Below the pieces are notes generated by a model that searched no databases, was not told the DNA's origin, and was given only the letters and a program-made list of their open reading frames with translations. DNA of 64,000 nt from CAWAHD01 sp963781785 (lineage in GTDB: Bacteria > Planctomycetota > Planctomycetia > Isosphaerales > Isosphaeraceae), in the NCBI GenBank assembly GCA_963781785.1, contig CAWAHD010000002.1:2852001-2916000 (forward strand). Direction: 5' to 3'. The position numbers and the translations under genes are program-made. Shown here in pieces: positions 33,059 through 41,132 of this stretch (positions are counted from its first letter, which is position 1; each line of letters starts with the position of its first letter).

Positions 33059-34477
33059 ATGATTTTCATCTCCTATCGCCGAGCGGATAGCGCGTACACG
33101 GCCGATCGAATCTTCGACAGCCTCAAGCGCCGGTATGGCAAACACGCCGTGTTCATGGACGTGGATTCGATTCGGGCCGGCAACGATTTTCGCCGCGTGC
33201 TCAAGGACTATCTTTACCAGTCGGACGTCCTGCTGGCGATCATCGGCAAGGAGTGGGTTGCGATGAAGGACGACTCCGGGCAACGGCGGCTCGATCGCGA
33301 GGATGACTACGTTCGCCAGGAAATCTTGACAGCGCTCGACCGTGGAATTCCCGTCATTCCCCTGGTGATCGACGGTGCCCAGATGCCAAGCTCCCGGGAC
33401 CTGCCTTCGGCGCTCCAAGACCTGGCTTTTCGCAACGCGATCAAAATCCGTCCCAGTCGCGACTTTGAACCGGATATGAAGCTCTTGATTGAAACCCTGC
33501 AAGACGAGTGGTATGTTCGGCCCGATTCATGGTGGCGTGCATTCTTACCGCGGCGTGCCACCCCGAAGTCTTCGACCGCTGAGCCGCGCGCGCCGGGAAA
33601 CTCGGGTGAAGCGAAGGCACCCGAACGCGCGACTGGGCGATCGAGTGAGTCACGCAGCGTCGAGGCACCGATCAGGCTCGACGATAGTCTGGTCAATCGG
33701 GTCCGCCGGCTGACGGATGAGCCGCCCAGCCCGGCACGAGGCTCGTCGAGTCTCGATCGCTGGACGAGGGTAACCCAGTGCTATGTGCGTTCCGGCATCC
33801 GGATCACCGGCCCATTCGATGAGCATCAACTGCGGGCGATGCGCGGACGCGGCGAAATCTCGCCGATCCACGAAATATCGCCCGACCGCGTTCACTGGGA
33901 ATCCGCGGCGGGGCTGGTCCAATTCTTGGATGGCGCCAAGCCGGCGTGGGGCAGTAGTCGCGAACCGAGTCGCTCCCGGCACGACCCCCCGTCGAGCGCG
34001 GACTCGCACCCGACGGTTCCCCCGCCGCGCCCCGAAACTCCCGCGGATGTGCCCCAGTGGTACTATGCCAATCTGAGCGGCGAGCGGATGGGACCAGTGT
34101 CGCAAGACGAGTTGATCGAGTTGCTCAAGACGAAAAGTTTATCGCGGGCGACTTTTGTCTGCAGGGCGGGTGCAACGGAGTGGCAGCGCGTCAGCGCGGA
34201 GCCCGTTTTCGCCCCATTTGTCCCCCCAGGACCAGGGCGGATGGTGGCCGTCGCCGTCTCGATCACCTTGATTATCAGCGTGCTCGCGGTTCTGCTCTTG
34301 GCCCTTTTGTCGCGCGCTCGGGCCGCTCCGCTCGAGCTGGATACACGGACCCGTGTGCCGGGAGACCGGCAGTATGGCTTGCGAGTCCAGGAGGCGACCC
34401 GCGAGCTAACCGCGGAGCGGTGCCTTGCGCTACGTCGGATCAATGACACGACTTTCACAAATGTCTGGAGAATGTGA
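33059..34477 (+). CDS. TIR domain - GYF_2 - GYF_2 - membrane helix protein
   Basis: The product is 472 residues, starting at ATG 33059, 86 bases after the GAP1-like gene. The TIR domain occupies residues 1 to about 150: IFISYRRAD opening, FMDVDSIRAG, DVLLAIIGKEW, and Glu88 in YVRQEILTAL at the place of the catalytic glutamate of NAD-cleaving TIRs. Two prokaryotic GYF-like domains follow (about 241-290, with GPFDEHQLRAM; about 333-385, with WYYANLSGERMGPVSQDEL), joined by Pro/Ser-rich linkers. A membrane helix (about 395-418) and a short Arg-rich tail close the protein. TIR domains in conflict systems act as effectors that deplete NAD or make a signal nucleotide; GYF domains bind proline-rich peptides, and the neighbouring GAP1-like protein has Pro-rich linkers. 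The stop TGA overlaps the next ATG by one base. Confidence 0.85.
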   Translation: MIFISYRRADSAYTADRIFDSLKRRYGKHAVFMDVDSIRAGNDFRRVLKDYLYQSDVLLAIIGKEWVAMKDDSGQRRLDREDDYVRQEILTALDRGIPVIPLVIDGAQMPSSRDLPSALQDLAFRNAIKIRPSRDFEPDMKLLIETLQDEWYVRPDSWWRAFLPRRATPKSSTAEPRAPGNSGEAKAPERATGRSSESRSVEAPIRLDDSLVNRVRRLTDEPPSPARGSSSLDRWTRVTQCYVRSGIRITGPFDEHQLRAMRGRGEISPIHEISPDRVHWESAAGLVQFLDGAKPAWGSSREPSRSRHDPPSSADSHPTVPPPRPETPADVPQWYYANLSGERMGPVSQDELIELLKTKSLSRATFVCRAGATEWQRVSAEPVFAPFVPPGPGRMVAVAVSITLIISVLAVLLLALLSRARAAPLELDTRTRVPGDRQYGLRVQEATRELTAERCLALRRINDTTFTNVWRM

Positions 34478-36158
34478 TGCGACTTTCAAGGTACAGGAAC
34501 AAAACGGTCTTCGTCGATGGGCGCCGGCGAAGCATTGAAGCGGCCGCAACGCCCGGACGGCGCACGGGCAAATCGGGATCCGTGGGTCTGAGTGCAATTC
34601 TGCTCATCGCCTTCATGCCCATCGCGACGGCCAGGGTCGCTGCCGCCGAGATCTACGGTGGTGTGGAAATCGGTGCCAAGGGAGTCAAGGCAGCGGCGGT
34701 CAAGGTCGACGGCAGCGGCCCGGCGCGGACGCTCGAGCTGCTGGCGCTAACGAAGAAGACAGAGGACGTGACGCTCGCGCGCCTCAAGGGAAAGAAATTC
34801 AGCAGAGACCTGATCGACGACGTCGCGATCGTCGTGGAAGGCTTCATCAAGAAGCTCGAGGAAGACTTGCACGTGCCCAATGAAAACATTCAGGTCGTCG
34901 CCAGCAGCGGTGTCCCCTGGGTCGACAACTTCCCCGACCTGGCGGCCGCCATCCGCCGGAGGACCAACAAGAGGGTCGACAAGCTCGAACCCAAGGAAGA
35001 AGCGACATTGACCGCGCTTGCGCTCGTGCCCAAGGAGCAGCGAACACGCGTGCTGATCGTCGACATCGGATCGGGTAATACAAAGGGGGGGGTGTTTCTG
35101 GACGACAGCGGATCACCGCAGCAATTCGCGACGCTCGAGGTGCCGTTCGGCACCACGAGCCTGTCGCGCGCGATCGACACCAAGGTGGCCGAAGCGCACG
35201 GCGCACGTGCCGATGCGGCGCGGCAAGTCGCCCAGGAAAAATTCGGCGACGAATTTAAAAAACGCTTGGCGGAAACTCCGGAGCTGGGCCGGCGCAACGA
35301 TGTGCTCATTTCCGGTGGTTGTGTCTGGGCCTTCCTGACGATCGTGAAGCCCGAAATGGCATTGAACCCCTTCCCCGAGTTCACGCCCGCCGACGTCAAG
35401 TCTTACGTCGAGCTGATCAATTCGGCGGATGGCAAATACCCCGAAATCGACTTCTCGCGAGTGACCGATGCCGGTGCCGCAAAGAGCGCCAAGGCCGACT
35501 ATGAACGCATTTGCGGATCTCAGGGGAGTACACCGGTCTTCACGCCCCAGGAGCTCCAATCTGGCGCCGCGCTCCTGGAACAACTGAGTGACGCCCTGCC
35601 GTTCTCGGGGCGAAAGGTCTACTTCGACCGAAAAGCACTGACAGCCTGGATCACGGCGCGGATCACACCGGAACCCTACCGAGATCTGCTGCCTCAAGCG
35701 TACGGTCGCGAGCTCCCGGCGCCGTTGCGCCGCCAGCGCCGGCTGTTATGGTCGAGCGCCAGCCGGCTTCGCCGCGTCGTCCGGCCGAGCGCCAGCCAGT
35801 TTCGCCGCCCGCGCGCCATATCGACAGCGTCGTTGCCGAGAATGCTTACGGAGATGGATACCAGTTCTTCTGGTCGGGGCGGTACCGCGACGCTCTGACG
35901 GCGTTCAAAACGGCGTTGGATTATTCCGATGGGGACGCGAGATACTGGTATTACAAAGGCCTGGCCGAGCTGGCGCTTGATGACAGGTCCTCCGCCGAGG
36001 CTTCGATTACTCAGGGGGCGAAGTTCGAGCAGCAGAAGCAGCCGGACTCCCGGTCAGTCGGGTTGGCCCTCATCCGTGTGCAATTCGAGACGCGGCGTTT
36101 TCTCAGCGCAATTGTGAATCGCGTCCGTGAAGAAGACGCGGCCAGACGAACGCCGTGA
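34477..36158 (+). CDS. Exported Ppx/GppA-like (actin-fold) ATPase with C-terminal TPR region, one frameshift
   Basis: About 560 residues. ATG 34477 overlaps the stop of the TIR gene (TGATG), a sign of translational coupling. Residues 34-57 form a hydrophobic segment ending in ARVAAAE, a likely signal peptide or anchor. The actin/Hsp70-fold domain follows: phosphate-1 loop GGVEIGAKGVKAAAV (about 61-75), phosphate-2 loop VLIVDIGSGNTKGG (about 192-205), and an adenosine-like ISGGCVWAFL motif. This is the pattern of exopolyphosphatase/GppA enzymes, which hydrolyse polyphosphate or pppGpp. After a Pro-rich linker whose frame changes near 35727, a TPR-like region (DGYQFFWSGRYRDALTAFKTAL and WYYKGLAELAL) ends at 36158. 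An ATPase of this fold behind a signal peptide is unusual, because substrate and ATP are normally cytoplasmic. Confidence 0.75.
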
Positions 36159-36359
36159 ATGAACGAAATCACGTGCGGTGCCGCGTCGCGCGGCTCCGGG
36201 GGGATAGCGTGCCCGCCAGTTGTCGATCGGTACGTATCGAAACGCGAGCACGCTGTTTCGGCACGGCTGGCGTCGATCGTCAGCCGTGTCAATAATTGCA
36301 AAGCGTGTCGTAACGCTTGGTCAATGCTCTGTCGATTCAGCGAAGACAGTGAACATCTG

Positions 36360-36419
36360 GGGGTCAGACCTAGTTTCAATTTGTCATCGCGATGACAAAT
36401 TGAAACTAGGTCTGACCCC
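36360..36419. repeat. Perfect 60-bp palindrome, REP-like element 1
   Basis: The 30 bases 36360-36389 are the exact reverse complement of 36390-36419, with no loop. The outer arm begins GGGGTCAGACCTAGTTTCAA. It lies in the 308-base gap between the convergent ATPase gene (ends 36158) and sigma-factor gene (ends 36467), where it could terminate both. A related, imperfect element is at 59196 and a fragment at 54862. The GGGTCAGACC core is like REP sequences mobilised by RAYT (TnpA-REP) transposases in other bacteria. Nothing else was seen in this gap. Confidence 0.9.
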
Positions 36420-36466
36420 GGCGCCGTGACCCCGGGCTGAGTCCGGATCCGGGTCCGCACAACGGA

Positions 36467-38035
36467 TCACCTTTTCTCGACCGTCGACGCCTCCAGCAAT
36501 CTCAGCACTCGATCCAGTTTCCGCTCAACTTCGGCCAACCGGCGCTCCTGGTCGGACGAAGTCGTGCGGCCGCCGTTTGAGCTTGGCATCTCGCCTCGCG
36601 GAGTTTCGGTCGTGATTGTCGAATGCGCTGTGTCATCCCGCGTAAAGCCCTCGACACCGCGACCTGTGTCCGCAGCGGTCGGACCAGGAGAATTTCGCGC
36701 CGCGCCCGGGCGAGTCGCAGAGCCAGCGTCTGTGGTACGAGAGGCAGGGTCCTCGGTTGTGGTACCAGGAGCAGAACCCGCCGCGGCCCCCGCGCGAGCA
36801 GGCTCCGGGCTCATCGAGTGTGAGTGCTCGGTGCAAGGGCGCAGATAGTCCTTGTCGATGTAGATGACCGCGACGCTGTGTTCCACCTCGTTGCCTCGGC
36901 GTTCATCGTAATGGAGCGTGCACCTGTAGTGCCTGTGCACCAACTGACAGGGTCCGGCGAGCGGGTAGACCTTGCAGGCGTCGGCCCGGTCGCCGATCTT
37001 CTCGATCACCACGTTGCGGCTGGGGAAAGTTTTCTCGACGAACTTGTTCCAGATCTCGTCAGTGGTCGGAGTGTCCTGATCTACGCCGCCAGGCGCTTCG
37101 AGGACCAAGATGCGGCCCGCAGCGGCCGGATCGAGTGCTTCGACCCTGCCTCGAAAGGCGCCCGCCCTCTGAGCGAGCACGACGCCACCTGCCGCGACGA
37201 TCGTGAGCGCCAGCACGGCCGTCTTGAGCTTGAAGGAAAAGATTGACTTCATGGCTTCCTCCGCTATTGCCGCGGCGGTCGTTGCAACTCCGCCCGGATT
37301 GGGCCGGCCGGTTGCAAGGTCCAAGGCGGCCTGAACAGTGGCTTCGACCAGGACGGCGGGTAATGCCGCATCGGTCGCGTTCCGGAACGACAAGACACTC
37401 ATCACACCGGCCGAGGGCTCCACGCCGCGGCGCAGCAGCCGATCGCGGAGCCGGTCGCGCCCGCGGCTCAGCCGGCTCTTGACCGTGCCGACTGGCCATA
37501 TCAACCGAGCGGCGGCCTGTTCATGGGTCAAACCTTCCAGGTAGCAAAGAATCAGGGGCGCCCGATAACGCTCCGGAAGCCGGGTCAATTCTTCGTGGAT
37601 GATCGGGCCGATCTCGCCGCGATCGCCGTCGGGGTCGCCGCATCCGGTGAAGCGCGATGCCGCGGCCGCCTTTCGCTGTTCGTGTTTTCGGTGGCAGGCG
37701 GTGACGAGCCGCGAAGCCCAAGCCACACGTAAGGCAACCCCGTGCAGCCAGCTCACGATCGAGCCGCGCTTGCGGATGGAGTGAGCGCGCTCCAGGAGTA
37801 CGAGGAACGTGGCCTGGAAGGCATCCTGGGCATCGTGCGGGTTGGAGAGCACGCGGCGGATGACTCCGTGGACCATCGCGCCATGCCGTTCAACCAATGC
37901 CGCGAACGCCAGCTCGGACTCTTCGTGCCCTCGATTCGCAAATCGTTCCAGCAGTTCCGCGTCGGTCAACCCAGCGACCGTCCCGACGTGGAACAGTGTC
38001 TGCAAAGGCCGTGCAAAACTCGCCCGATTCCTCAC
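36467..38035 (-). CDS. ECF sigma factor with planctomycete C-terminal membrane extension
   Basis: The product is 522 residues, starting at GTG 38035 with AGGAGG upstream. Sigma region 2 (about 42-85, with FAALVERHGAMVHGVIRRVL and DAFQATFLVL) and region 4 (about 153-202, LPERYRAPLILCYLEGLTHEQAA, then GTVKSRLSRGRDRL) form a normal ECF sigma factor of about 200 residues. A Leu-rich region, a membrane helix (about 270-288) and a 230-residue outer part follow, with several Cys, a Thr/Ser/Pro-rich linker and a C-terminal coiled coil (RRLAEVERKLDRVLRLLE). Such fused extensions are known in planctomycete ECF groups and probably tether the sigma factor and sense an envelope signal in place of a separate anti-sigma factor. 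It converges on the TIR island; no promoter targets were identified. Confidence 0.9.
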   Translation of the reverse strand: MRNRASFARPLQTLFHVGTVAGLTDAELLERFANRGHEESELAFAALVERHGAMVHGVIRRVLSNPHDAQDAFQATFLVLLERAHSIRKRGSIVSWLHGVALRVAWASRLVTACHRKHEQRKAAAASRFTGCGDPDGDRGEIGPIIHEELTRLPERYRAPLILCYLEGLTHEQAAARLIWPVGTVKSRLSRGRDRLRDRLLRRGVEPSAGVMSVLSFRNATDAALPAVLVEATVQAALDLATGRPNPGGVATTAAAIAEEAMKSIFSFKLKTAVLALTIVAAGGVVLAQRAGAFRGRVEALDPAAAGRILVLEAPGGVDQDTPTTDEIWNKFVEKTFPSRNVVIEKIGDRADACKVYPLAGPCQLVHRHYRCTLHYDERRGNEVEHSVAVIYIDKDYLRPCTEHSHSMSPEPARAGAAAGSAPGTTTEDPASRTTDAGSATRPGAARNSPGPTAADTGRGVEGFTRDDTAHSTITTETPRGEMPSSNGGRTTSSDQERRLAEVERKLDRVLRLLEASTVEKR

Positions 38036-38233
38036 GTTCCAGCAGCCCTCCTGACGGCGCTCATTTCCTGATAGTGTGGCTCGACCCCGCGACCGTTCCG
38101 CATTTCTGCAAATTCTCCAAGGCGTCCCGGGCGGTTGTGGTTCAGACTTCGGCCTATTTTCTTCCGTGTAGGTCCGTGTTTTCCGTGGTTAAAACGTCCT
38201 CGATTTTCCGGCGTCGCTTCTCTGCCCGATCGT

Positions 38234-38848
38234 TCACCCCAGTCGCCGCACTACTAACAACCACGCCTTCGGCCCACCCTCACTGAAGCTCAGATCCTTC
38301 AGGTCTGGCCGCACCTCGAACCTTGACGGCTCGATGGACTCGATGCACCAGCCCTCGGCGAAGGCGTCAGACAGTTCCTGCTTTGACACTCTCCTCGGCC
38401 CCTGCGTCCCCGGCTCCTCGTCGCTGAAACACATCAGGAACACATGACCGCCCGGCTTGACGACCTTCGCCAGCCCGGCGACGTAGCGCTGCCGGTGGTC
38501 GTCGGAGAAGACGTGGAAGAGGCCGCTGTCGATCACGTTGTCAAATCGCTCGGACCAGGCATCGAGCGTCAAGGCGTCCATGACCAGGAAGGCTGCCGCC
38601 GTACCTCGCTCCGCTGCCTTTTTCCTGGCCCGATTGATCGGTTCTTCGATGAAGTCGATGCCCGTGACCTGGCATCCGCGAGACGCCAAGAACAGGGCGT
38701 GTTCGCCGGTGCCGCAGCCTGCATCGAGGACGGAGCCGCTGATCTGGCCTGCCACCTCGACGAATGCCTTCTGCGGTTTGCCGATATCCCAGGGGGCCTG
38801 GCCTGCGTACATACTCTCAAATGTAGACCGGTCTGGTCGGGGGTTCAT
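38234..38848 (-). CDS. Class I SAM-dependent methyltransferase
   Basis: About 204 residues. The SAM-binding motif I is VLDAGCGTGEHALFLA, followed by the acidic residue of motif II (VTGIDFIEEPI) and motif IV-like DNVIDSGLFHVF. The opening STFESMYAGQAPWDIGKPQ is typical of a TehB/thiopurine-methyltransferase-like group acting on small molecules. The start is ATG 38848 with GGAG six bases upstream; ATG 38854 is immediately next to the GGAG and less likely. Cytoplasmic. The substrate is not deducible. The Nudix gene at 39003 diverges from it. Confidence 0.85.
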   Translation of the reverse strand: MNPRPDRSTFESMYAGQAPWDIGKPQKAFVEVAGQISGSVLDAGCGTGEHALFLASRGCQVTGIDFIEEPINRARKKAAERGTAAAFLVMDALTLDAWSERFDNVIDSGLFHVFSDDHRQRYVAGLAKVVKPGGHVFLMCFSDEEPGTQGPRRVSKQELSDAFAEGWCIESIEPSRFEVRPDLKDLSFSEGGPKAWLLVVRRLG

Positions 38849-39002
38849 CGTCATCTCCAAATTGTGGCGGGTGATTCGTTGACGACTCTGGCGGTCAGCC
38901 GTGCCGCTCGTGCAGTCGTGGCACTGCACCATTTCCCCGCGTGGCTTCGTCGATCATGATGGAGCCCCGATGATTTGCAACAATGCCCCGCGAGGATAGT
39001 TC

Positions 39003-39614
39003 ATGAGCCCCAAAGTCGACGAGCGCGTCCTTGTCGTTCCCAGCTCCGAGCTTGACCGCCTGGGCCGGTTCCAGGGGTTCTCTCCGGAGGCCGACCGCTA
39101 TCTTACCGCGCTACTGGTTCCCCAGTTGATGCAGTATCGGCCCCGGTCGGAAGTCGAGGACGACCCGGGGTTCAAGCAGATCATTCCCTACGTCGTGTTC
39201 CGGTGCAAGGACGCCGTGTTCTGTTACAAGCGCGGTCAATCACAGGGCGAGGCAAGGCTGCACCGGCTGCGATCGCTGGGCGTGGGGGGTCACGTCTCGG
39301 AAGAAGATGCCCAGGGGAGCAAAAGTCTCGCCGCGTACGAAAGTGCAATGAGGCGGGAAATCGGCGAGGAGGTCGAGATCCAGACTGTGGGATCGGAGCG
39401 CCGGATCGGGCTGATCAACGACGATGCGACACCGGTGGGGCAGGTCCACCTGGGCGTGGTCCATCTTTTCGAGCTCGCCGAGCCCCGCGTCGTGCCCCGG
39501 GAAGATGGGCTCGCCGATGCGGAGTTCTTGCCGCTTGAGACCGTGTGGACCGTCCGCCAGGAATTTGAAACCTGGTCGCAGATCTGCGTCAGCTCATTTC
39601 TGAGGACTGGCTGA
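39003..39614 (+). CDS. Nudix-like protein
   Basis: The product is 203 residues, starting at ATG 39003 with GAGG upstream. The Nudix box is recognisable as GGHVSEEDAQ ... YESAMRREIGEEVEI, with the REIGEE helix that binds the metal, although the spacing between GG and RE is longer than the usual 23-residue motif. Strand motifs YVVFRCKDAVFCYKR and VHLGVVHLFEL flank it as in the fold. Substrate unknown; members with this build are often annotated as phosphoesterases. Its last 21 bases overlap the hydrolase gene on the other strand. Confidence 0.8.
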   Translation: MSPKVDERVLVVPSSELDRLGRFQGFSPEADRYLTALLVPQLMQYRPRSEVEDDPGFKQIIPYVVFRCKDAVFCYKRGQSQGEARLHRLRSLGVGGHVSEEDAQGSKSLAAYESAMRREIGEEVEIQTVGSERRIGLINDDATPVGQVHLGVVHLFELAEPRVVPREDGLADAEFLPLETVWTVRQEFETWSQICVSSFLRTG

Positions 39615-40793
39615 AACCGGCCCGCGATAGAGCGGACTCATCGCTTGAGGGCTGGGCCCGACGCCCGGCTGACGCTGGTCCAGCCAGTCGATCAATGGGG
39701 GGAATATCTCCTTGGGTGCGTGGCGGCTCCAGACCAGGTCGCAGTGGCCGTAATCCTCGCTGTGGCCGCTCGACTTGCCGAATCTCATGATCGCCTTGTC
39801 GGGACTGCCCAAGCCGACGTAGGTCAGCTCGGTCGAGGCAACGTCCGACATGATGTCGCCGTCGCCGACGATCAAAAGCGTGGGGGTCGAGATCTCACCC
39901 AAGCGGGCCGAATAGTCGATCGTGCGGTCGGCCGACAACATGTGCCCGTATTCGAGATAAGGGTCAAGCTGCCGCAACGCCCCCGGCCCCGTGTCCTCGA
40001 GCGTATAGCCGTAGAATCGCTTGATGGTGAGCCGGTCGACGTTTTCGTTGGAGTAATAGAAGCGATCGATGCGTTCCATTCCCGGGACCCGGAAAAATGC
40101 CAGGGGCCGGCCCAGTCGCCCCGGGCTGGCGAACAGGGAAAGCACCCGGAGCCCGCGGTTCGCCGCGAGCATGTCCTTCTGCGGCGATTCGGCCTGGATG
40201 ATCGTGCTCCCCATCCCGACGAAATTGGCAATCCGCTCCGGGTGCGGCGCCAGCTCGAGGAAGGTGAAAACGAGCATCCCTCCCAGGCTGTGGCCCACCC
40301 AGTTGACGCGATTGTGCCCCGTCTCGCGCTCGACGAAGTCCAGAATGGCCGGGACGTCGTAACGGACCAGGTCGTCGACGGTCCAGTTACGCTCCCCCAG
40401 CTCTCGGAGGCAGGTCTGGCGCAACAGGCGGTTCACGCGATCATGCCGGCCAAGCCGGGCGTTGTCGCCGGAACCTCGAATGTCAAACACGAAAACGTCA
40501 TAGCCGCGGGCCGCCAACTGGTAAGGCAAATGATTGTCCGTGATCGTCCAGAACGTCGCGTTCAGACCCAGCCCATGACAGAGAATCACCGGCAGCTTAC
40601 CCGGGTCAAGGTGCTCCGGCCGATAATGCCGGACCCCCAGCCGCCAACCATCCTCGGTGTATGCATACGCGTCCGTGCACGGGCGCAGGTCAGCGCTGGG
40701 CGCATCACGGCGCATGGTGGCGCAACCCACCACCATCGATAGACCTGCGGACAGAAAACCGTAGGCGAATCGAATTCGCCCGCGATGCTGCAT
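39594..40793 (-). CDS. Lipoprotein alpha/beta hydrolase
   Basis: The product is 399 residues. The N-terminus has a lipobox (VVGC, Cys24) after a hydrophobic stretch, so the mature enzyme is lipid-anchored. The alpha/beta hydrolase fold shows the oxyanion HGLGLN, the nucleophile elbow GHSLGG (Ser169), the acid in VGDGDIMSD and the His in EDYGHCDLVW. It resembles lipase or polyhydroxyalkanoate-depolymerase-like hydrolases (LPYQLAARGYDVFVFDIRGSG). The substrate is probably an ester, not identifiable further. The start ATG 40793 is kept because the signal follows directly. Confidence 0.85.
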   Translation of the reverse strand: MQHRGRIRFAYGFLSAGLSMVVGCATMRRDAPSADLRPCTDAYAYTEDGWRLGVRHYRPEHLDPGKLPVILCHGLGLNATFWTITDNHLPYQLAARGYDVFVFDIRGSGDNARLGRHDRVNRLLRQTCLRELGERNWTVDDLVRYDVPAILDFVERETGHNRVNWVGHSLGGMLVFTFLELAPHPERIANFVGMGSTIIQAESPQKDMLAANRGLRVLSLFASPGRLGRPLAFFRVPGMERIDRFYYSNENVDRLTIKRFYGYTLEDTGPGALRQLDPYLEYGHMLSADRTIDYSARLGEISTPTLLIVGDGDIMSDVASTELTYVGLGSPDKAIMRFGKSSGHSEDYGHCDLVWSRHAPKEIFPPLIDWLDQRQPGVGPSPQAMSPLYRGPVSASPQK

Positions 40794-40978
40794 AGCGGCC
40801 GGATTCCCTTCCTGCTCACCGACGATGTGGCCGAAAGCATCCCTGCTTCACGGCATTGTGCAGATTCTAGCGAACCCACGCCCCCGTGGGAACGTCAGCT
40901 CCCGTCAGACCCGATCGCCGCGTGCCTGGTTGGTACCATGACGCCACTCAATCTTCGATTCACGCCAGGCGCGGACAC

Positions 40979-41125
40979 ACGAGCCCGAAGTGCCAGCGAG
41001 GGGGATTTCCGCGATTCCCTCGCTGGGGCGTCGGGCTGGTGTGTCGCATCGCCGGCTGAAATACGAGCCCGAAGTGCCAGCGAGGGGGATTTCCGCGATT
41101 CCCTCGCTGGCGCGTCGGGCTGGTG
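40979..41125. repeat. Tandem pair of a 63-bp palindromic planctomycete repeat
   Basis: Two near-identical 63-base units (40979-41041 and 41063-41125, start-to-start 84 bases) each hold a hairpin with CCAGCGAGGG and its reverse complement CCCTCGCTGG around GGATTTCCGCGATT, and outer arms of the GAGCCCGA / TCGGGCT type. The gap 40794-41132 between the hydrolase start and the hrpB end holds no gene. This repeat family occurs dispersed in many planctomycete genomes and is often mis-annotated as short proteins. Confidence 0.8.
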
Positions 41126-41132
41126 CGGCCCA

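Noticed and set aside
40979..41125. A CRISPR array
   Set aside because: Only two copies, each self-complementary and 63 bases long, with no cas genes.
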